From BJ22 sp021298375 (GTDB lineage Bacteria; Planctomycetota; Planctomycetia; Pirellulales; Pirellulaceae), in NCBI GenBank assembly GCA_046343015.1, contig JBKDOL010000068.1, positions 59,569-123,568 of the forward strand: a stretch of 64,000 nucleotides of DNA, in the 5' to 3' direction. The notes beneath the pieces were generated by a model. The model searched no databases, had not been told where the DNA came from, and saw only the letters and a list, made by a program, of their open reading frames with translations. Positions 52,977 through 62,315 of this stretch are shown here, in pieces; position 1 is the stretch's first letter, and each line of letters opens with the position of its first letter. The translations under genes were made by a program, and so were the position numbers.

Positions 52977-54215
52977 TTACTGGCCCTTGGCGAATCGCTC
53001 GATTCGGGCGACTGCCTCGGCCGTATTCTCCCGGCTGTTAAAGGCGCTCAGGCGGATGTAGCCCTCACCGGCCGCCCCGAAACCGCTGCCGGGCGTGCAG
53101 ACCACGTGACACTGCTTGAGCAGCGTATCGAAGAACTCCCAGCTGCTCGCTCCAGCGGGCGTCCGCACCCACACGTAGGGGGCATGCACGCCGCCGTACG
53201 CAGTCAGCCCTGCAGCAGCGAGTCCATCGCGGAGCACGCGGGCGTTCTCCATGTAGAACCGCACCAGCCCCCGGACCTGCTCGCGTCCAGCGGGGGTGTA
53301 AATTGCGGCTGCTCCGCGCTGAACTGGGTACGAAACGCCATTGAACTTCGTCGTGTGCCTTCGCAACCAAAGCGGCTGGAGCGGGCGCACCTCACCGCCG
53401 CGAGTCGTTGCCTCAAGTTCTTTCGGGACCACGGTGAAGGCGCAGCGGACGCCAGTAAAGCCAGCCGTTTTGCTGAAGCTCCGCATCTCAATCGCGACTT
53501 TCCGCGCTCCCGGAATCTCATAGATGGAGCGGGGTAACGAGGCGTCGGAAATAAAGGCCTCGTAAGCCGCATCAAACAGAATCAGGCTGCGGTTCGCTTG
53601 CGCGTACTCTACCCACCGCGTCAACGCAGTTCGATCGAGCACTGTGCCCGTTGGATTATTGGGCGAGCAAAGGTAAATCACGTCAACCGGCTCGGCTGGC
53701 AGTGGCGGCGAGAAGCCGTTGGCGGCCGTCATCGGCAGGTAAACCAGGCCAGCGAACTGTCCATTCGAGGCAACAGTTCCGGTATTGCCGGCCATCACGT
53801 TGGTGTCGACATAGACCGGATAGACCGGGTCCGTGATCGCAATCCGGTTGTCGTTGCCCAGGATGTCGAGCAAGCTGCCACAATCGCATTTCGAACCATC
53901 GGAGACAAAGACTTCGTCGGCGGCAACTTCGACCCCGTGATCGCGGTAGTCATGCTGGGCAATTGCAGCCCGCAAAAACTCATAGCCCTGCTCGGGTCCG
54001 TAGCCGCGAAACGTCTCACGCTTTGCCAGTTCGTCGATCGCCGCGTGCATCGCCTCGATCACTGCCGGGGGCAGAGGTTCGGTCACATCACCAATCCCCA
54101 TCCGAATAATCCTGGCAGCGGGATTGCTGGCGGCAAACGCAGTCACCCGGCGGCCGATCTCCGGGAACAGATACCCCGCCTGCAATTTCAGAAAATTCTC
54201 GTTCAATCGCGCCAT
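52977..54215 (-). CDS. dapL: LL-diaminopimelate aminotransferase
   Basis: Converts tetrahydrodipicolinate directly to LL-diaminopimelate with glutamate, bypassing the succinylase route of lysine and peptidoglycan synthesis. The 412-residue length and MARLNENFLKLQAGYLFPEI at the start are diagnostic for DapL, not other class I aminotransferases. VSDGSKCDCGSLLDI, YLCSPNNPTGT, LILFDAAYEAFIS and the PLP lysine in SFSKTAGFTGVR follow. The DapL route is known in Chlamydiae and planctomycetes. Last in the YbhN-UDG-CPBP-dapL run, 115 bp after the CPBP gene. Confidence 0.95.
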   Translation of the reverse strand: MARLNENFLKLQAGYLFPEIGRRVTAFAASNPAARIIRMGIGDVTEPLPPAVIEAMHAAIDELAKRETFRGYGPEQGYEFLRAAIAQHDYRDHGVEVAADEVFVSDGSKCDCGSLLDILGNDNRIAITDPVYPVYVDTNVMAGNTGTVASNGQFAGLVYLPMTAANGFSPPLPAEPVDVIYLCSPNNPTGTVLDRTALTRWVEYAQANRSLILFDAAYEAFISDASLPRSIYEIPGARKVAIEMRSFSKTAGFTGVRCAFTVVPKELEATTRGGEVRPLQPLWLRRHTTKFNGVSYPVQRGAAAIYTPAGREQVRGLVRFYMENARVLRDGLAAAGLTAYGGVHAPYVWVRTPAGASSWEFFDTLLKQCHVVCTPGSGFGAAGEGYIRLSAFNSRENTAEAVARIERFAKGQ

Positions 54216-54330
54216 CGCGTCTCCAACTCCATCAAAGTTAACTCGGTCAAGTCACTGCCAAACCGGATACCTGGGTCCGCTGTTCGCAACGCCCCCCGGC
54301 TCCGCACCCGATTCAGCCGTTGCCACGTTT

Positions 54331-55926
54331 TCAGGCCATGAGCAGCACGGCAAACGTAGTCACCATAAAATTGTTCAGGGCGTGCATGAAGATGGGAGCG
54401 ATCAAGGAATCGCGCCACTGCCGGACCAGTGAAAATCCGATCGCCAGCGTGGTCAGGACTGGGATTCCAAACGCGCCTTGGGGGTGGATCGCGGCAAAAA
54501 CCAGAGAATTGAGCAACGCTGAAATCGCCACGCTGGCAAACCGTCCAAGCCCAGCCGAACGATCGCGCAGACTGCGGAACAGCACTCCGCGAAACATGGT
54601 TTCTTCGACAATCGGTGCCGCCACACAAGTCGCAAGATAAATCAGACCGATGACGATCCAATCACCGGATGCGATGTAACCAATAATGGGGTGGATCGGC
54701 GCCGAGCTTCCAGCCAGTTCGTGCTCGCCACGGTCCGCCATGATCAACCCAGCCACGACCAACGTCGCCAACAACGCCAGTCCCATCAGCGGCGTGCAAC
54801 TGGCGTACCCGGCCAAGCCGGCAAACACGTCGGAGATCGGGCGGGGGGTCGTCCAGCCAATATCCTCACGAACCTGGGCAAAGCTGACTCCCCGAAAAAC
54901 GGGCCAGGCGAGCGCCAGCAAGGAGACGAAGAAAATGGTTGGCAAGGCGGCCATCTGGAAATGCAATCCCAGCGGGAACTGTTGCAGCAATGCGCCCAAG
55001 GCAAATTGGGCCATGAAGAAACCGACCAGCCAGATCGCGAACGTTTCTGCGTAGATCGGTCCGCGTCCAACCCGGTCGGGCATCCAACTCTGCAGGCGGC
55101 CAAGGACGAGCATCATCAAAAAAACCAGCAGTCCAAAACAGCCCGCCAAAACAAACGCCAGGCCGACTCCCATCGCGCTGAACAGCACGACCGTCCCTTT
55201 CGCAGCTTGATTCCGAACCTCGGCCCGGCCCGCCCCCGGCAACTCTTCGGGATTCAAGGCGAGGCGCCCAAACCAACGCAACTGCTTCGTGAGATACTCT
55301 TTTTCCTCAGCGGTCAGCGCATCTTCGGCGAGCGCCCCGTTCTCAAGTCGCGCCTCGAGCAGTTTCTGCACCACTCCACGCAGCTTTTGTTGCCGCTCAT
55401 TGGGCTGATAGCCTTCTCGTTCAACCAGTTCGTCGATTCGCTCCAGTTGATGCAAACCCGCTTCCGGACCATCAAATTCATTGAGCGCCAACGCCTGGCA
55501 GTAGCGCTGCTCCAGCGGCCCGGAATCAAGTTGGCCCAGCATGTCCTCCAAGTTGCCCTGTTGCTGGAACTGCGGAGCCAGTTCCTGGGAAAAGTACAGC
55601 ATCTTCCCCAGGATCTCGGCATTGGTCACTTCGGTTACAGGCTGTTCCCAATCTCGCTCCGCCAGTTCGGGCCGGAGAAACACATTCGAAATGAACAGCA
55701 AACCCGTAAGCCCAAAGATCGCCAACCATGCCAGAAGTTCACCCGCCGAAAATGGCAACGGCAGCAACGCCCCGGCCGCTGGGGACGCCCCGGCCGCCGG
55801 GGACGACTCGGCCGCTGGGGACGACTCGGCTGGTTCTTTTGGGTAAGCAGAAGTCACGGGCAATTCAGGAGCGGGCCGGTACTGCGGTTGCTGCCAAGGT
55901 GGGGGTGAATTGGGATCGAAGCTCAC
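54331..55926 (-). CDS. CPBP-family intramembrane metalloprotease
   Basis: A 531-residue polytopic membrane protein. The N-terminal 55 residues are cytosolic and Pro/Ser/Ala-rich, encoded partly by a 3 x 18-bp in-frame repeat at 55769-55822 (SPAA units). One membrane segment (about 58-80) is followed by a soluble helical domain (about 90-245) and then seven or eight membrane segments. The CPBP motifs are intact: EETMFRGVLF, FAAIHPQG and MHALNN, giving the Glu-Glu and two His ligands. It may process prenylated or other membrane proteins; the substrate is unknown. It starts at 55926, 76 bp after the UDG gene. Confidence 0.9.
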   Translation of the reverse strand: MSFDPNSPPPWQQPQYRPAPELPVTSAYPKEPAESSPAAESSPAAGASPAAGALLPLPFSAGELLAWLAIFGLTGLLFISNVFLRPELAERDWEQPVTEVTNAEILGKMLYFSQELAPQFQQQGNLEDMLGQLDSGPLEQRYCQALALNEFDGPEAGLHQLERIDELVEREGYQPNERQQKLRGVVQKLLEARLENGALAEDALTAEEKEYLTKQLRWFGRLALNPEELPGAGRAEVRNQAAKGTVVLFSAMGVGLAFVLAGCFGLLVFLMMLVLGRLQSWMPDRVGRGPIYAETFAIWLVGFFMAQFALGALLQQFPLGLHFQMAALPTIFFVSLLALAWPVFRGVSFAQVREDIGWTTPRPISDVFAGLAGYASCTPLMGLALLATLVVAGLIMADRGEHELAGSSAPIHPIIGYIASGDWIVIGLIYLATCVAAPIVEETMFRGVLFRSLRDRSAGLGRFASVAISALLNSLVFAAIHPQGAFGIPVLTTLAIGFSLVRQWRDSLIAPIFMHALNNFMVTTFAVLLMA

Positions 55927-56002
55927 AAAGGCTCCTGCTCTTGAATGAAAGGCAGCGAACGACCGTCCTGCCGCGTCAAATCAGCATACAAAACTCACCG
56001 CC

Positions 56003-56719
56003 TCATGACGACCGCTCAACCAGCTTCCGGGCAGTTCCAACCACATCGTCGAGCATCGATTCCGTCAATCGACCCGTGAACGTGTTTTGTTGACTGGGGT
56101 GGTAAGAGCCCAGGACCCAGCGCGGTCCGGGGAGTTCGACGCGGGCGCCATGGCCGAAAGCCGGTCGAGCCCCACTGTGCAGATTCTGTTCGACGGCAAA
56201 CCGCCAGATTGCTGTCCAGGCCAACTGGCCGAGACAGAGAATTACCCGGGGATTGGCCAATTCAAGAGTCCGCAGCAGAAAGGGCCGGCAATTGCCCAAC
56301 TCCTCGGGGCTTGGTCGATTGTCGGGCGGAGCACAGTGGCAGATGTTGGTGATCACGCAGTCCCGCAACACCATGCCATCGTCTCGAGTTTCCCAAGTGG
56401 CCTGGTTTGCAAAGCCTGCCCGATGCAGTGCCCGAAACAGCCACTCGCCACTCCGGTCGCCCGTGAACATCCGCCCGGTGCGATTCGCCCCATGCGCCCC
56501 CGGAGCCAAGCCGACAACCAATAACCCCCCCGTGGCGATCCCAAAATTCGGCACCGGTGCGGCCCAGTAGGTTGCCTCGCGATAGGCCCGGCGCTTTTCG
56601 CGTCCCACATCGCTGCAGTAATTCCGCAGCCGCGGACAAGCGGCGCAGGCGACCACATCTTGGGCGAGTTGCTGCCAAGCTTTCGGAGCGGCAGCAGCAG
56701 GCTGTTTTTTTGGAGACAT
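56003..56719 (-). CDS. Uracil-DNA glycosylase, family 5 (UDGb)
   Basis: Base-excision repair enzyme removing uracil and related deaminated bases from DNA. The 238-residue protein has Fe-S cluster cysteines near the N-terminus (ACAACPRLRNYC), the motif GLAPGAHGANRTGRMFTGDRSG characteristic of family 5, ITNICHCAPPDNRP, and SYHPSQQNTFTGRLT near the C-terminus with the catalytic-loop His. Family 5 enzymes lack the Asn of motif A of other families and have broad substrate range. It lies 37 bp downstream of the YbhN-like gene. Confidence 0.93.
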   Translation of the reverse strand: MSPKKQPAAAAPKAWQQLAQDVVACAACPRLRNYCSDVGREKRRAYREATYWAAPVPNFGIATGGLLVVGLAPGAHGANRTGRMFTGDRSGEWLFRALHRAGFANQATWETRDDGMVLRDCVITNICHCAPPDNRPSPEELGNCRPFLLRTLELANPRVILCLGQLAWTAIWRFAVEQNLHSGARPAFGHGARVELPGPRWVLGSYHPSQQNTFTGRLTESMLDDVVGTARKLVERSS

Positions 56720-56756
56720 CGGGAATCGCTTTTAACAGCCGCTCAAACCGGAAAAC

Positions 56757-57806
56757 TCAATTCCCTTCCGCCTGGCCCGTGTTCGCCTGGCCCGTGTTCG
56801 ACACGCCCCGTTCCGTCAACTCGTGGTACAGCAGCAACAGGCCAGAAACCAGCGCGGGGAGGAGATAGTAAATCACGCGAAACATCACAATCGCACAGAC
56901 GACGGCGACCTTTACCGATTGGTCGGCCGAATCATCACCCGTGCTGTCGAGCAAGTGCAAGAGAATCGTGTCTAGCACGCCAACCCCACCCGGGACATGC
57001 AGCGTCACCGTGACGACCATTCCCGCCATGTAGGCCACCAGCACATTGGGGTAGGAAGCAACTCCTTCGGGCAGGAGCAGATAGAGGACGTAGGAAGCCA
57101 GCGCAAAATCGAGCGCCGAGATTGTCAGCTGCAGACAAGACAGCCCCAAGGGAGGCAACTGGTATAAATTCCCGCCCAGCTTGATCGGCTTGCGATAGAC
57201 CGCGGTCAATGTCAGGTACAGGGCCACTCCGGAGAGGAAGAACCAGCCGAACACCTTGGGCGGGAAATAGAACGCCTCGGCGTACTGCTGGGGTAACTCC
57301 ACGGGGAGCATTACGAACGCAATGCCGGCCAGAAGAAACATCCCGGACCAGAACGTGACTGAAAGGAACGAGATAAAGGCGACGACCTCGATCAGCGAAA
57401 ATCCCCAGCGGGAGTAGAGCCGATAACGCAACGCCGTACCGCCAATCAGCCAGCCAAACACATTGCTCAAGGCGTAACCGATGACCGCCCCCATCATCAC
57501 TTTGCGAACCGGCAACTGCTTGCGAAGATACCGGACCGCCAACAGGTCATAGCCGGTCAGGACAATGAAATTGAGGATCGTCACCAGTACGGCAAGGGTG
57601 ATATTCCACGGGGGGATGGTCTGCAGCCCTTCGAGCACCTGGGACCAAGTGATGGCCTTGAGCTTCTTGCTCAGCAAGTTCGTTGCGAACAGGACCACAA
57701 GAGCAATCAGGGCGTACTTCCCGATTTCCTTGGAGAGGTGCAAGCCCCTCGCGGCTGTCTTGTTCTTTTCCGGTGAACGCTGCAGTTCACTTTCCAGGTC
57801 GGTCAT
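56757..57806 (-). CDS. YbhN/LPG-synthase-like integral membrane protein
   Basis: A 349-residue protein of the UPF0104 family (the membrane half of lysylphosphatidylglycerol synthase). About eight hydrophobic segments are spread through the chain, with the family motifs GYALSNVFGWLIGGTALRYRLY near 115-135 and HVPGGVGVLDTILLHLL near 275. It has no aminoacyl-transfer domain, so it would be a flippase-like or lipid-associated protein. The C-terminus has a short repeat, NTGQANTGQ. ATG 57806 is chosen; GTG 57821 is possible. Confidence 0.85.
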   Translation of the reverse strand: MTDLESELQRSPEKNKTAARGLHLSKEIGKYALIALVVLFATNLLSKKLKAITWSQVLEGLQTIPPWNITLAVLVTILNFIVLTGYDLLAVRYLRKQLPVRKVMMGAVIGYALSNVFGWLIGGTALRYRLYSRWGFSLIEVVAFISFLSVTFWSGMFLLAGIAFVMLPVELPQQYAEAFYFPPKVFGWFFLSGVALYLTLTAVYRKPIKLGGNLYQLPPLGLSCLQLTISALDFALASYVLYLLLPEGVASYPNVLVAYMAGMVVTVTLHVPGGVGVLDTILLHLLDSTGDDSADQSVKVAVVCAIVMFRVIYYLLPALVSGLLLLYHELTERGVSNTGQANTGQAEGN

Positions 57807-58168
57807 GAGTCGGCGAAGCACCTGCACAGGGAATAAGTCGATTCCCGGCAGGGGTTGGACCGGCCGGTTCACCGAAAATCTGCCCCGGTCAGTCGCTGAC
57901 CAGGTCCAGAAGTGAGTCCTTGAATGTATCGGATCGGGGGAAAACGCACAAAGCAACCCTCGGAAGGCGGAGTCTGGAAAGACTGAATTCCCGGCGGAGA
58001 CGGAGTTTATCCTGCAAAAACCTGACTTTCTGCCCGAATTCGCAGGCTCCGAGTTGGGGCTGCCCCAGCCGGGGAAAATCGCTACGCTTCCGCCCCGCCC
58101 CCGATGGCTCGTTGCGAACTGCCGGGGCGATTTCCCGTTGGAGTTGCAGTCAGCCGAGGATTTTGGGC
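57807..58168. other. Divergent gap before the M48 gene
   Basis: A 362-base region with the promoters of the YbhN-like and M48 genes. No repeat, RNA or gene is recognised. Confidence 0.4.
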
Positions 58169-59008
58169 ATGAGCCGATCACGAATTATCGAGCTTTCTCG
58201 TCGCCACTTTCTGGCTGGGCTGCTGCCTGCCTGGTTGGGTCTCCAAGCTTGCGGGTGCCGTTCGGCTCCCGTTACCGGGCGGAAACAGCTGGTTGTGGTC
58301 CCGGAAGGGAAGGAACTTGCGCTGGGAGCCGAGGCCTTTCAGCAGACCCTGAGCGAGTCCAAACGCTCGGAAAATGGAGCCGCTGCCGAAATTGTTCGTC
58401 GGGTCGGCCAGCGAATTGCCGATGTCGCGCAGAGGAACGACTATCAATGGGAATTTGAGCTTATCGCCAGCCCGGAGCAAAACGCGTTTTGCTTGCCCGG
58501 GGGTAAAGTCGCCGTCTACGAGGGAATCCTCCCGGTTTGCCAGAATGAGGCCGGACTGGCAGTCGTGATGTCCCATGAGGTCGCGCACGCCTTGGCTCGT
58601 CACGGCGGCGAAAGAATGAGCCAGAACTTTGCCGTGGAGGGTGTCCGTCAAGTCACTGACCTCGTCACCAAATGGAAGGTGCCCGACAAGAACGCCGCGA
58701 TTTTGCGAGCATATGGGGTCGCCAGCAACGTTGGCTTCCTTCTCCCCTACAGCCGGAAGCAAGAGGCCGAAGCCGACCACATTGGCATCCTGATGATGGC
58801 TCAAGCCGGCTATGACCCCGCCGCCGCCCCTGACTTCTGGACTCGCTTTGGTTCGGCCAAAAGCGGCGATTCAACCCCGGAGTTTCTTTCAACCCACCCC
58901 TCCGACGCGCGGCGGGCGGAGAATCTGCAGAAGTTGATTCCCGAGGCCGGCCAACACTACACGCAGGCGGCGCAAAAGTTCGGTGCGGGCGAATCCTTGC
59001 CGATCTAA
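58169..59008 (+). CDS. M48-family metallopeptidase, secreted
   Basis: A 279-residue zinc peptidase. The N-terminus has SRRHFLAGLLPAWLGLQACGC: a twin-arginine-like signal with a lipobox-type Cys, suggesting Tat export and lipid anchoring. The active site is HEVAH at residues 136-140 and the third ligand Glu is in QEAEADHIG near 205. The C-terminal STHPSDARRAENLQKLIPEA is the usual ending. It resembles the BepA/YfgC class of outer-membrane quality control proteases, but without the TPR part. GAGGA lies upstream of ATG 58169. Confidence 0.92.
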   Translation: MSRSRIIELSRRHFLAGLLPAWLGLQACGCRSAPVTGRKQLVVVPEGKELALGAEAFQQTLSESKRSENGAAAEIVRRVGQRIADVAQRNDYQWEFELIASPEQNAFCLPGGKVAVYEGILPVCQNEAGLAVVMSHEVAHALARHGGERMSQNFAVEGVRQVTDLVTKWKVPDKNAAILRAYGVASNVGFLLPYSRKQEAEADHIGILMMAQAGYDPAAAPDFWTRFGSAKSGDSTPEFLSTHPSDARRAENLQKLIPEAGQHYTQAAQKFGAGESLPI

Positions 59009-59286
59009 GGCGGCTCGGTCCAAGGACCTCCGGCAACCTCCGCGGGGTTGACGTTGGCTCATTGAGCGGAACAGGTGAGTTCTGCCGCTCTCCATCCGGA
59101 GCAGCTTCTTCAGCCGGCAAAGTTTGCCAGCTGGCTGAAAAATTGCTGCAAAAACTCTCGGCTCGGGTGACTGTATTTGGCTTTCGGTTGAATTAAGATA
59201 CCGGCTAAATACAAGGTGAACGGCGGCTGATTGACCAGCCCCGCAACGCAACCCCCGCAACGCAGCCCCCGGGATGGGAGAACAAA

Positions 59287-60876
59287 ATGAGTAATCAGCA
59301 GCATTGGGGAACCCGACTGGGCGTGATTCTGGCCGTGGCCGGGTCCGCCGTCGGTCTTGGGAATTTTCTTCGCTTCCCCGGCCAGGCGGCTGCCAATGGC
59401 GGTGGCGCGTTTCTGATTCCCTACTTCATCGCCCTGCTTCTGCTCGGCATCCCGATTGGCTGGGCAGAGTGGACCATGGCCCGCTACGGCGGACGCAAAG
59501 GACTGCATTCCGGCCCAGCAATCATGGGCGTCGCCGGAAAAGGTTCCTTCGGCCGATATATCGGCATCCTCAGCGTGCTGATTCCGCTCGCCGTGTCGTT
59601 TTATTACACCTTTATTGAAGCCTGGTGCCTCGGTTACGCCTGGCACTATCTGATGGGTGGGATTGGACTCGACCCTGCCCAACCGGCGACCCACGCTGCG
59701 ACCGCCAAGACCTTTTTTGAAAACTATACCGGCCTGAATGAAAACGGTGATATCTTCGGTCCTTCGATCGAGACGCTTTACTTCTGGCTAATCACGGTCG
59801 CAGTGAATATTTTCCTGGTCTACCGCGGGCTCTCCGGCGGCATTGAAAAATTCTGCTCACTGGCGATGCCCGCAATGGCGGTCTGTGCGTTCATCGTACT
59901 GATTCGCGTGCTCACACTCGGAACTCCAGACCCGCTGAAGCCCGATCAAAACGTCTTGACTGGACTGGGTTACATGTGGAACCCGAACTTCAGCGAGTTG
60001 CTCGATCCGCAAACCTGGCTCGCAGCAGCGGGGCAGATCTTTTTCAGCCTCTCCGTCGGTTTCGGTGTGATCCTGAACTACGCCTCTTACTTGAGGAAGA
60101 AAGACGATATCGCCCTGTCGGGGCTGACCGCAGCCGCAACGAATGAGTTTTTCGAAGTCGGCTTCGGCGGCATCATCACCCTGACCGCTTCCGTTGTTTT
60201 CCTCGGCGTCTCGGGAACCATCGCCGCCGTTTCGGGCGGTACCTTCGGACTCGGCTTTCAGACGCTGCCAGTCGTGTTCGCTCAGATGGGACCGGCCGGC
60301 AATTTCATCGGCTTTGTCTGGTTCTTCATGCTCTTTCTCGCGGCGATCACCAGCTCGATTTCGATGTACCAGCCCACGCTTGCCTTTTTTGAGGAAAGCC
60401 TGGGAATCAGTCGCAAACGCGGCACGACCTTCCTTGTGACGATCGCGATGATTGGCTCGTTCCTGGTGATGTATTACAGCAAGGGCCTCGAGTTTCTCAG
60501 TACGATTGACGACTGGGTCGGGACGTTGCTGATTTTTGTGCTGGCAGGTGTGCAGATCTTTTTCTTCAGCTGGATTTTTGGGCTGGAGCGCGGTTGGGAG
60601 GAATTGCATGCAGGGTCGCGAATCCGACTGCCCTCATTCTTTAAAATCGTGTTGAAGTGGATCGCTCCAATCTATCTGCTGATAATCTTCATTGCCTTCT
60701 GTTATCAAAACCTGCCCAAGTGGATCGGGAATGTGAGCAACAGCCCGACCCAGCAAGGCGCGTTGTTGCTGATTGGTGTGGTCGCCCTGATTCTGATCGG
60801 CTGCGTCTACATCGGCGAGCGTCGTTGGCGGGCCGAGGGCTTGGACATCGACGATGATAAACCGCTGGTCGATTAA
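59287..60876 (+). CDS. Neurotransmitter:sodium symporter family transporter
   Basis: A 529-residue sodium-coupled amino-acid or related solute transporter of the NSS (SNF) family. The N-terminal WGTRLGVILAVAGSAVGLGN then FLRFPGQAAANGGGAF is the unwound TM1 signature with sodium-binding residues. About 12 membrane segments follow. The tail is short and acidic (GLDIDDDKPLVD). The substrate cannot be inferred; tryptophan, tyrosine, methionine and alanine are all known in the family. GGGAG lies seven bases before the ATG. A 68-residue membrane protein gene follows 64 bp downstream and may be its small subunit. Confidence 0.94.
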   Translation: MSNQQHWGTRLGVILAVAGSAVGLGNFLRFPGQAAANGGGAFLIPYFIALLLLGIPIGWAEWTMARYGGRKGLHSGPAIMGVAGKGSFGRYIGILSVLIPLAVSFYYTFIEAWCLGYAWHYLMGGIGLDPAQPATHAATAKTFFENYTGLNENGDIFGPSIETLYFWLITVAVNIFLVYRGLSGGIEKFCSLAMPAMAVCAFIVLIRVLTLGTPDPLKPDQNVLTGLGYMWNPNFSELLDPQTWLAAAGQIFFSLSVGFGVILNYASYLRKKDDIALSGLTAAATNEFFEVGFGGIITLTASVVFLGVSGTIAAVSGGTFGLGFQTLPVVFAQMGPAGNFIGFVWFFMLFLAAITSSISMYQPTLAFFEESLGISRKRGTTFLVTIAMIGSFLVMYYSKGLEFLSTIDDWVGTLLIFVLAGVQIFFFSWIFGLERGWEELHAGSRIRLPSFFKIVLKWIAPIYLLIIFIAFCYQNLPKWIGNVSNSPTQQGALLLIGVVALILIGCVYIGERRWRAEGLDIDDDKPLVD

Positions 60877-60940
60877 GGCTCTTTCCGCTGGCGGAATTGC
60901 ACCAGGTTTGTTCAAACGATTTTTAAAAAAGGAGCATTCG

Positions 60941-61147
60941 ATGCTCGCGATCCCGTTCACCGCGTTCGGCATGCTTGCTCAAGAAGCCGCAGCCACGGCG
61001 CCGGCCCGAGTCGCCGAGACCATCCAGCCGTTGGGATGGTTGTTTCTGATCGTCTCTGTCGGTTTTGTCGTTCTGCTGACGCTCTGGTGCTACACGAGAA
61101 TCCTCACTCTTCCAACCGACCCGGCCGAAGTCGCCGAAGGAGACTAG
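60941..61147 (+). CDS. Putative small subunit of the NSS symporter
   Basis: A 68-residue protein with one membrane segment near residues 33-50 (GWLFLIVSVGFVVLLTLWCYTR) preceded by an Ala/Thr-rich stretch and followed by a short acidic cytosolic tail (PTDPAEVAEGD). GGAG lies seven bases upstream of the ATG. Location right after an NSS transporter parallels the MetP-MetS methionine/alanine importer, whose small subunit is needed for activity. Sequence similarity to MetS is not claimed. Confidence 0.72.
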   Translation: MLAIPFTAFGMLAQEAAATAPARVAETIQPLGWLFLIVSVGFVVLLTLWCYTRILTLPTDPAEVAEGD

Positions 61148-61613
61148 GGCGAGTTTGGCCGCTTGCGCCCAAATTTCCAATTAGTATTTAGTAAGGCCCC
61201 GGTCCTGGGGTGGAACGTCCCTACGGTTCAGCGAAGGGGCGTGTTGAAACTCGAGTTGGCGACGCGTGTCCGAGCCGCCGAACCGGGGGCTGGCGCGAGG
61301 ACCCGGCTGAGGAGCCCTCTGTCTTTCTACTGCTCTAGATTCTCCTGCTCTCGCGCAGCGCGGGGGGCTGGCGCGAGGACCCGGCTGAGGAAAACCGGGG
61401 GCTGGCGCGAAGACCCGGCTGACTAAAGCCAAGAGAAAAGCCTCCATTGAGACCCACCCCCTTTACTCGGGCGATACCTTTGACCATCAAACCCTGCCCC
61501 AAAAAATTAGCTCTCCCCTACTCCCCCCTTATTTTTCTCATATTCGGTTGCTAAAATTGTCGAAATTGCGGTTCACCTGATAAACCGTCGCATTTTCCAC
61601 GATTTTCTACCCC
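61148..61613. other. Gap with dispersed 28-bp repeats
   Basis: A 466-base region between the symporter subunit and sufR. It holds three copies of a G+C-rich repeat (61283-61422) and then an A+T-rich stretch (about 61490-61600) that probably carries the sufR promoter. Confidence 0.5.
61283..61422. repeat. Three near-identical 26-28-bp direct repeats
   Basis: CCGGGGGCTGGCGCGAGGAC followed by CCGGCTGA occurs at 61283-61310; the copy at 61363-61388 is identical over 26 bases, and the copy at 61395-61422 has one change. The first two are 53 bases apart and the last two nearly adjacent, so this is a mixed dispersed/tandem arrangement. Confidence 0.93.
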
Positions 61614-62297
61614 ATGCCTGCCCAACTCGAGAAATCTGACCAGCCCCTGCTGGAGCTACTCCGGGAAACCGGCGGACTCAGCATCCAAGAGCTGATGGAT
61701 CGCCTCTCGGTCACGGCTACTGCCGTCCGCCAGCGGCTCGATCGGCTCTGCGCCGCGGGACTCGTGGAAAAAGAGGAGATCCGAGCCGCCAACCGCGGTC
61801 GCCCTTCGCACCTCTACCGGGTCTCGGAAAGTGGCCTGCGCTCGCTCGATGGAACGATGGTCGACCTGGCGCGAATCGTCTGGGACGAAATTCAGGCAAT
61901 CGACGACCACTCGGTCCGCAACTATTTGCTGAACCGAATCTCCCAGCGTTTGGCGGCGCATTACAGTCCAGCGCCTGGTGACAACAACTCGAACAAAGAC
62001 CTCTCGACGCGGCTGGAAAAACTCGCCGAAACGCTCCGCGCTCGACAGTTCCCGGTGGTTGTCCAGCAGGACCCCGGGACGATGTTACCGATCCTCAAGA
62101 TCAACGGTTGTCCCTATCCGGAGCTTTCCGGCCGAAGCCATGACATTTGCGAGGTCGAAGAAGCGATGTTTTCCGAGCTATTGGGACAACGGGTAAAGCT
62201 GCGGCACTGCCGCTGCGACTCGCCCGATGGCGGCTGCGTTTTTGATGTGGTGGCCAACTCAACCCGCGCCGCCTCTGGGGCTGAATCAGCCTCCTGA
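61614..62297 (+). CDS. sufR: SufR-like transcriptional regulator
   Basis: A 227-residue repressor of the suf operon. An N-terminal winged HTH (about 14-60: LSIQELMDRLSVTATAVRQRLDRL) is followed by a wing rich in Arg (ANRGRPSHLYRVSE). The C-terminal half has the sensor cysteines: NGC-X12-C (CPYPELSGRSHDIC), then CRC and GGC near the end, matching the Fe-S ligand region of SufR, which binds its operators as 4Fe-4S protein and releases when the cluster is lost. It is immediately upstream of sufC, so it likely autoregulates the cluster. ATG 61614 has no strong ribosome site. Confidence 0.88.
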   Translation: MPAQLEKSDQPLLELLRETGGLSIQELMDRLSVTATAVRQRLDRLCAAGLVEKEEIRAANRGRPSHLYRVSESGLRSLDGTMVDLARIVWDEIQAIDDHSVRNYLLNRISQRLAAHYSPAPGDNNSNKDLSTRLEKLAETLRARQFPVVVQQDPGTMLPILKINGCPYPELSGRSHDICEVEEAMFSELLGQRVKLRHCRCDSPDGGCVFDVVANSTRAASGAESAS

Positions 62298-62315
62298 CTC
62301 CCCAACTGACTCCCC

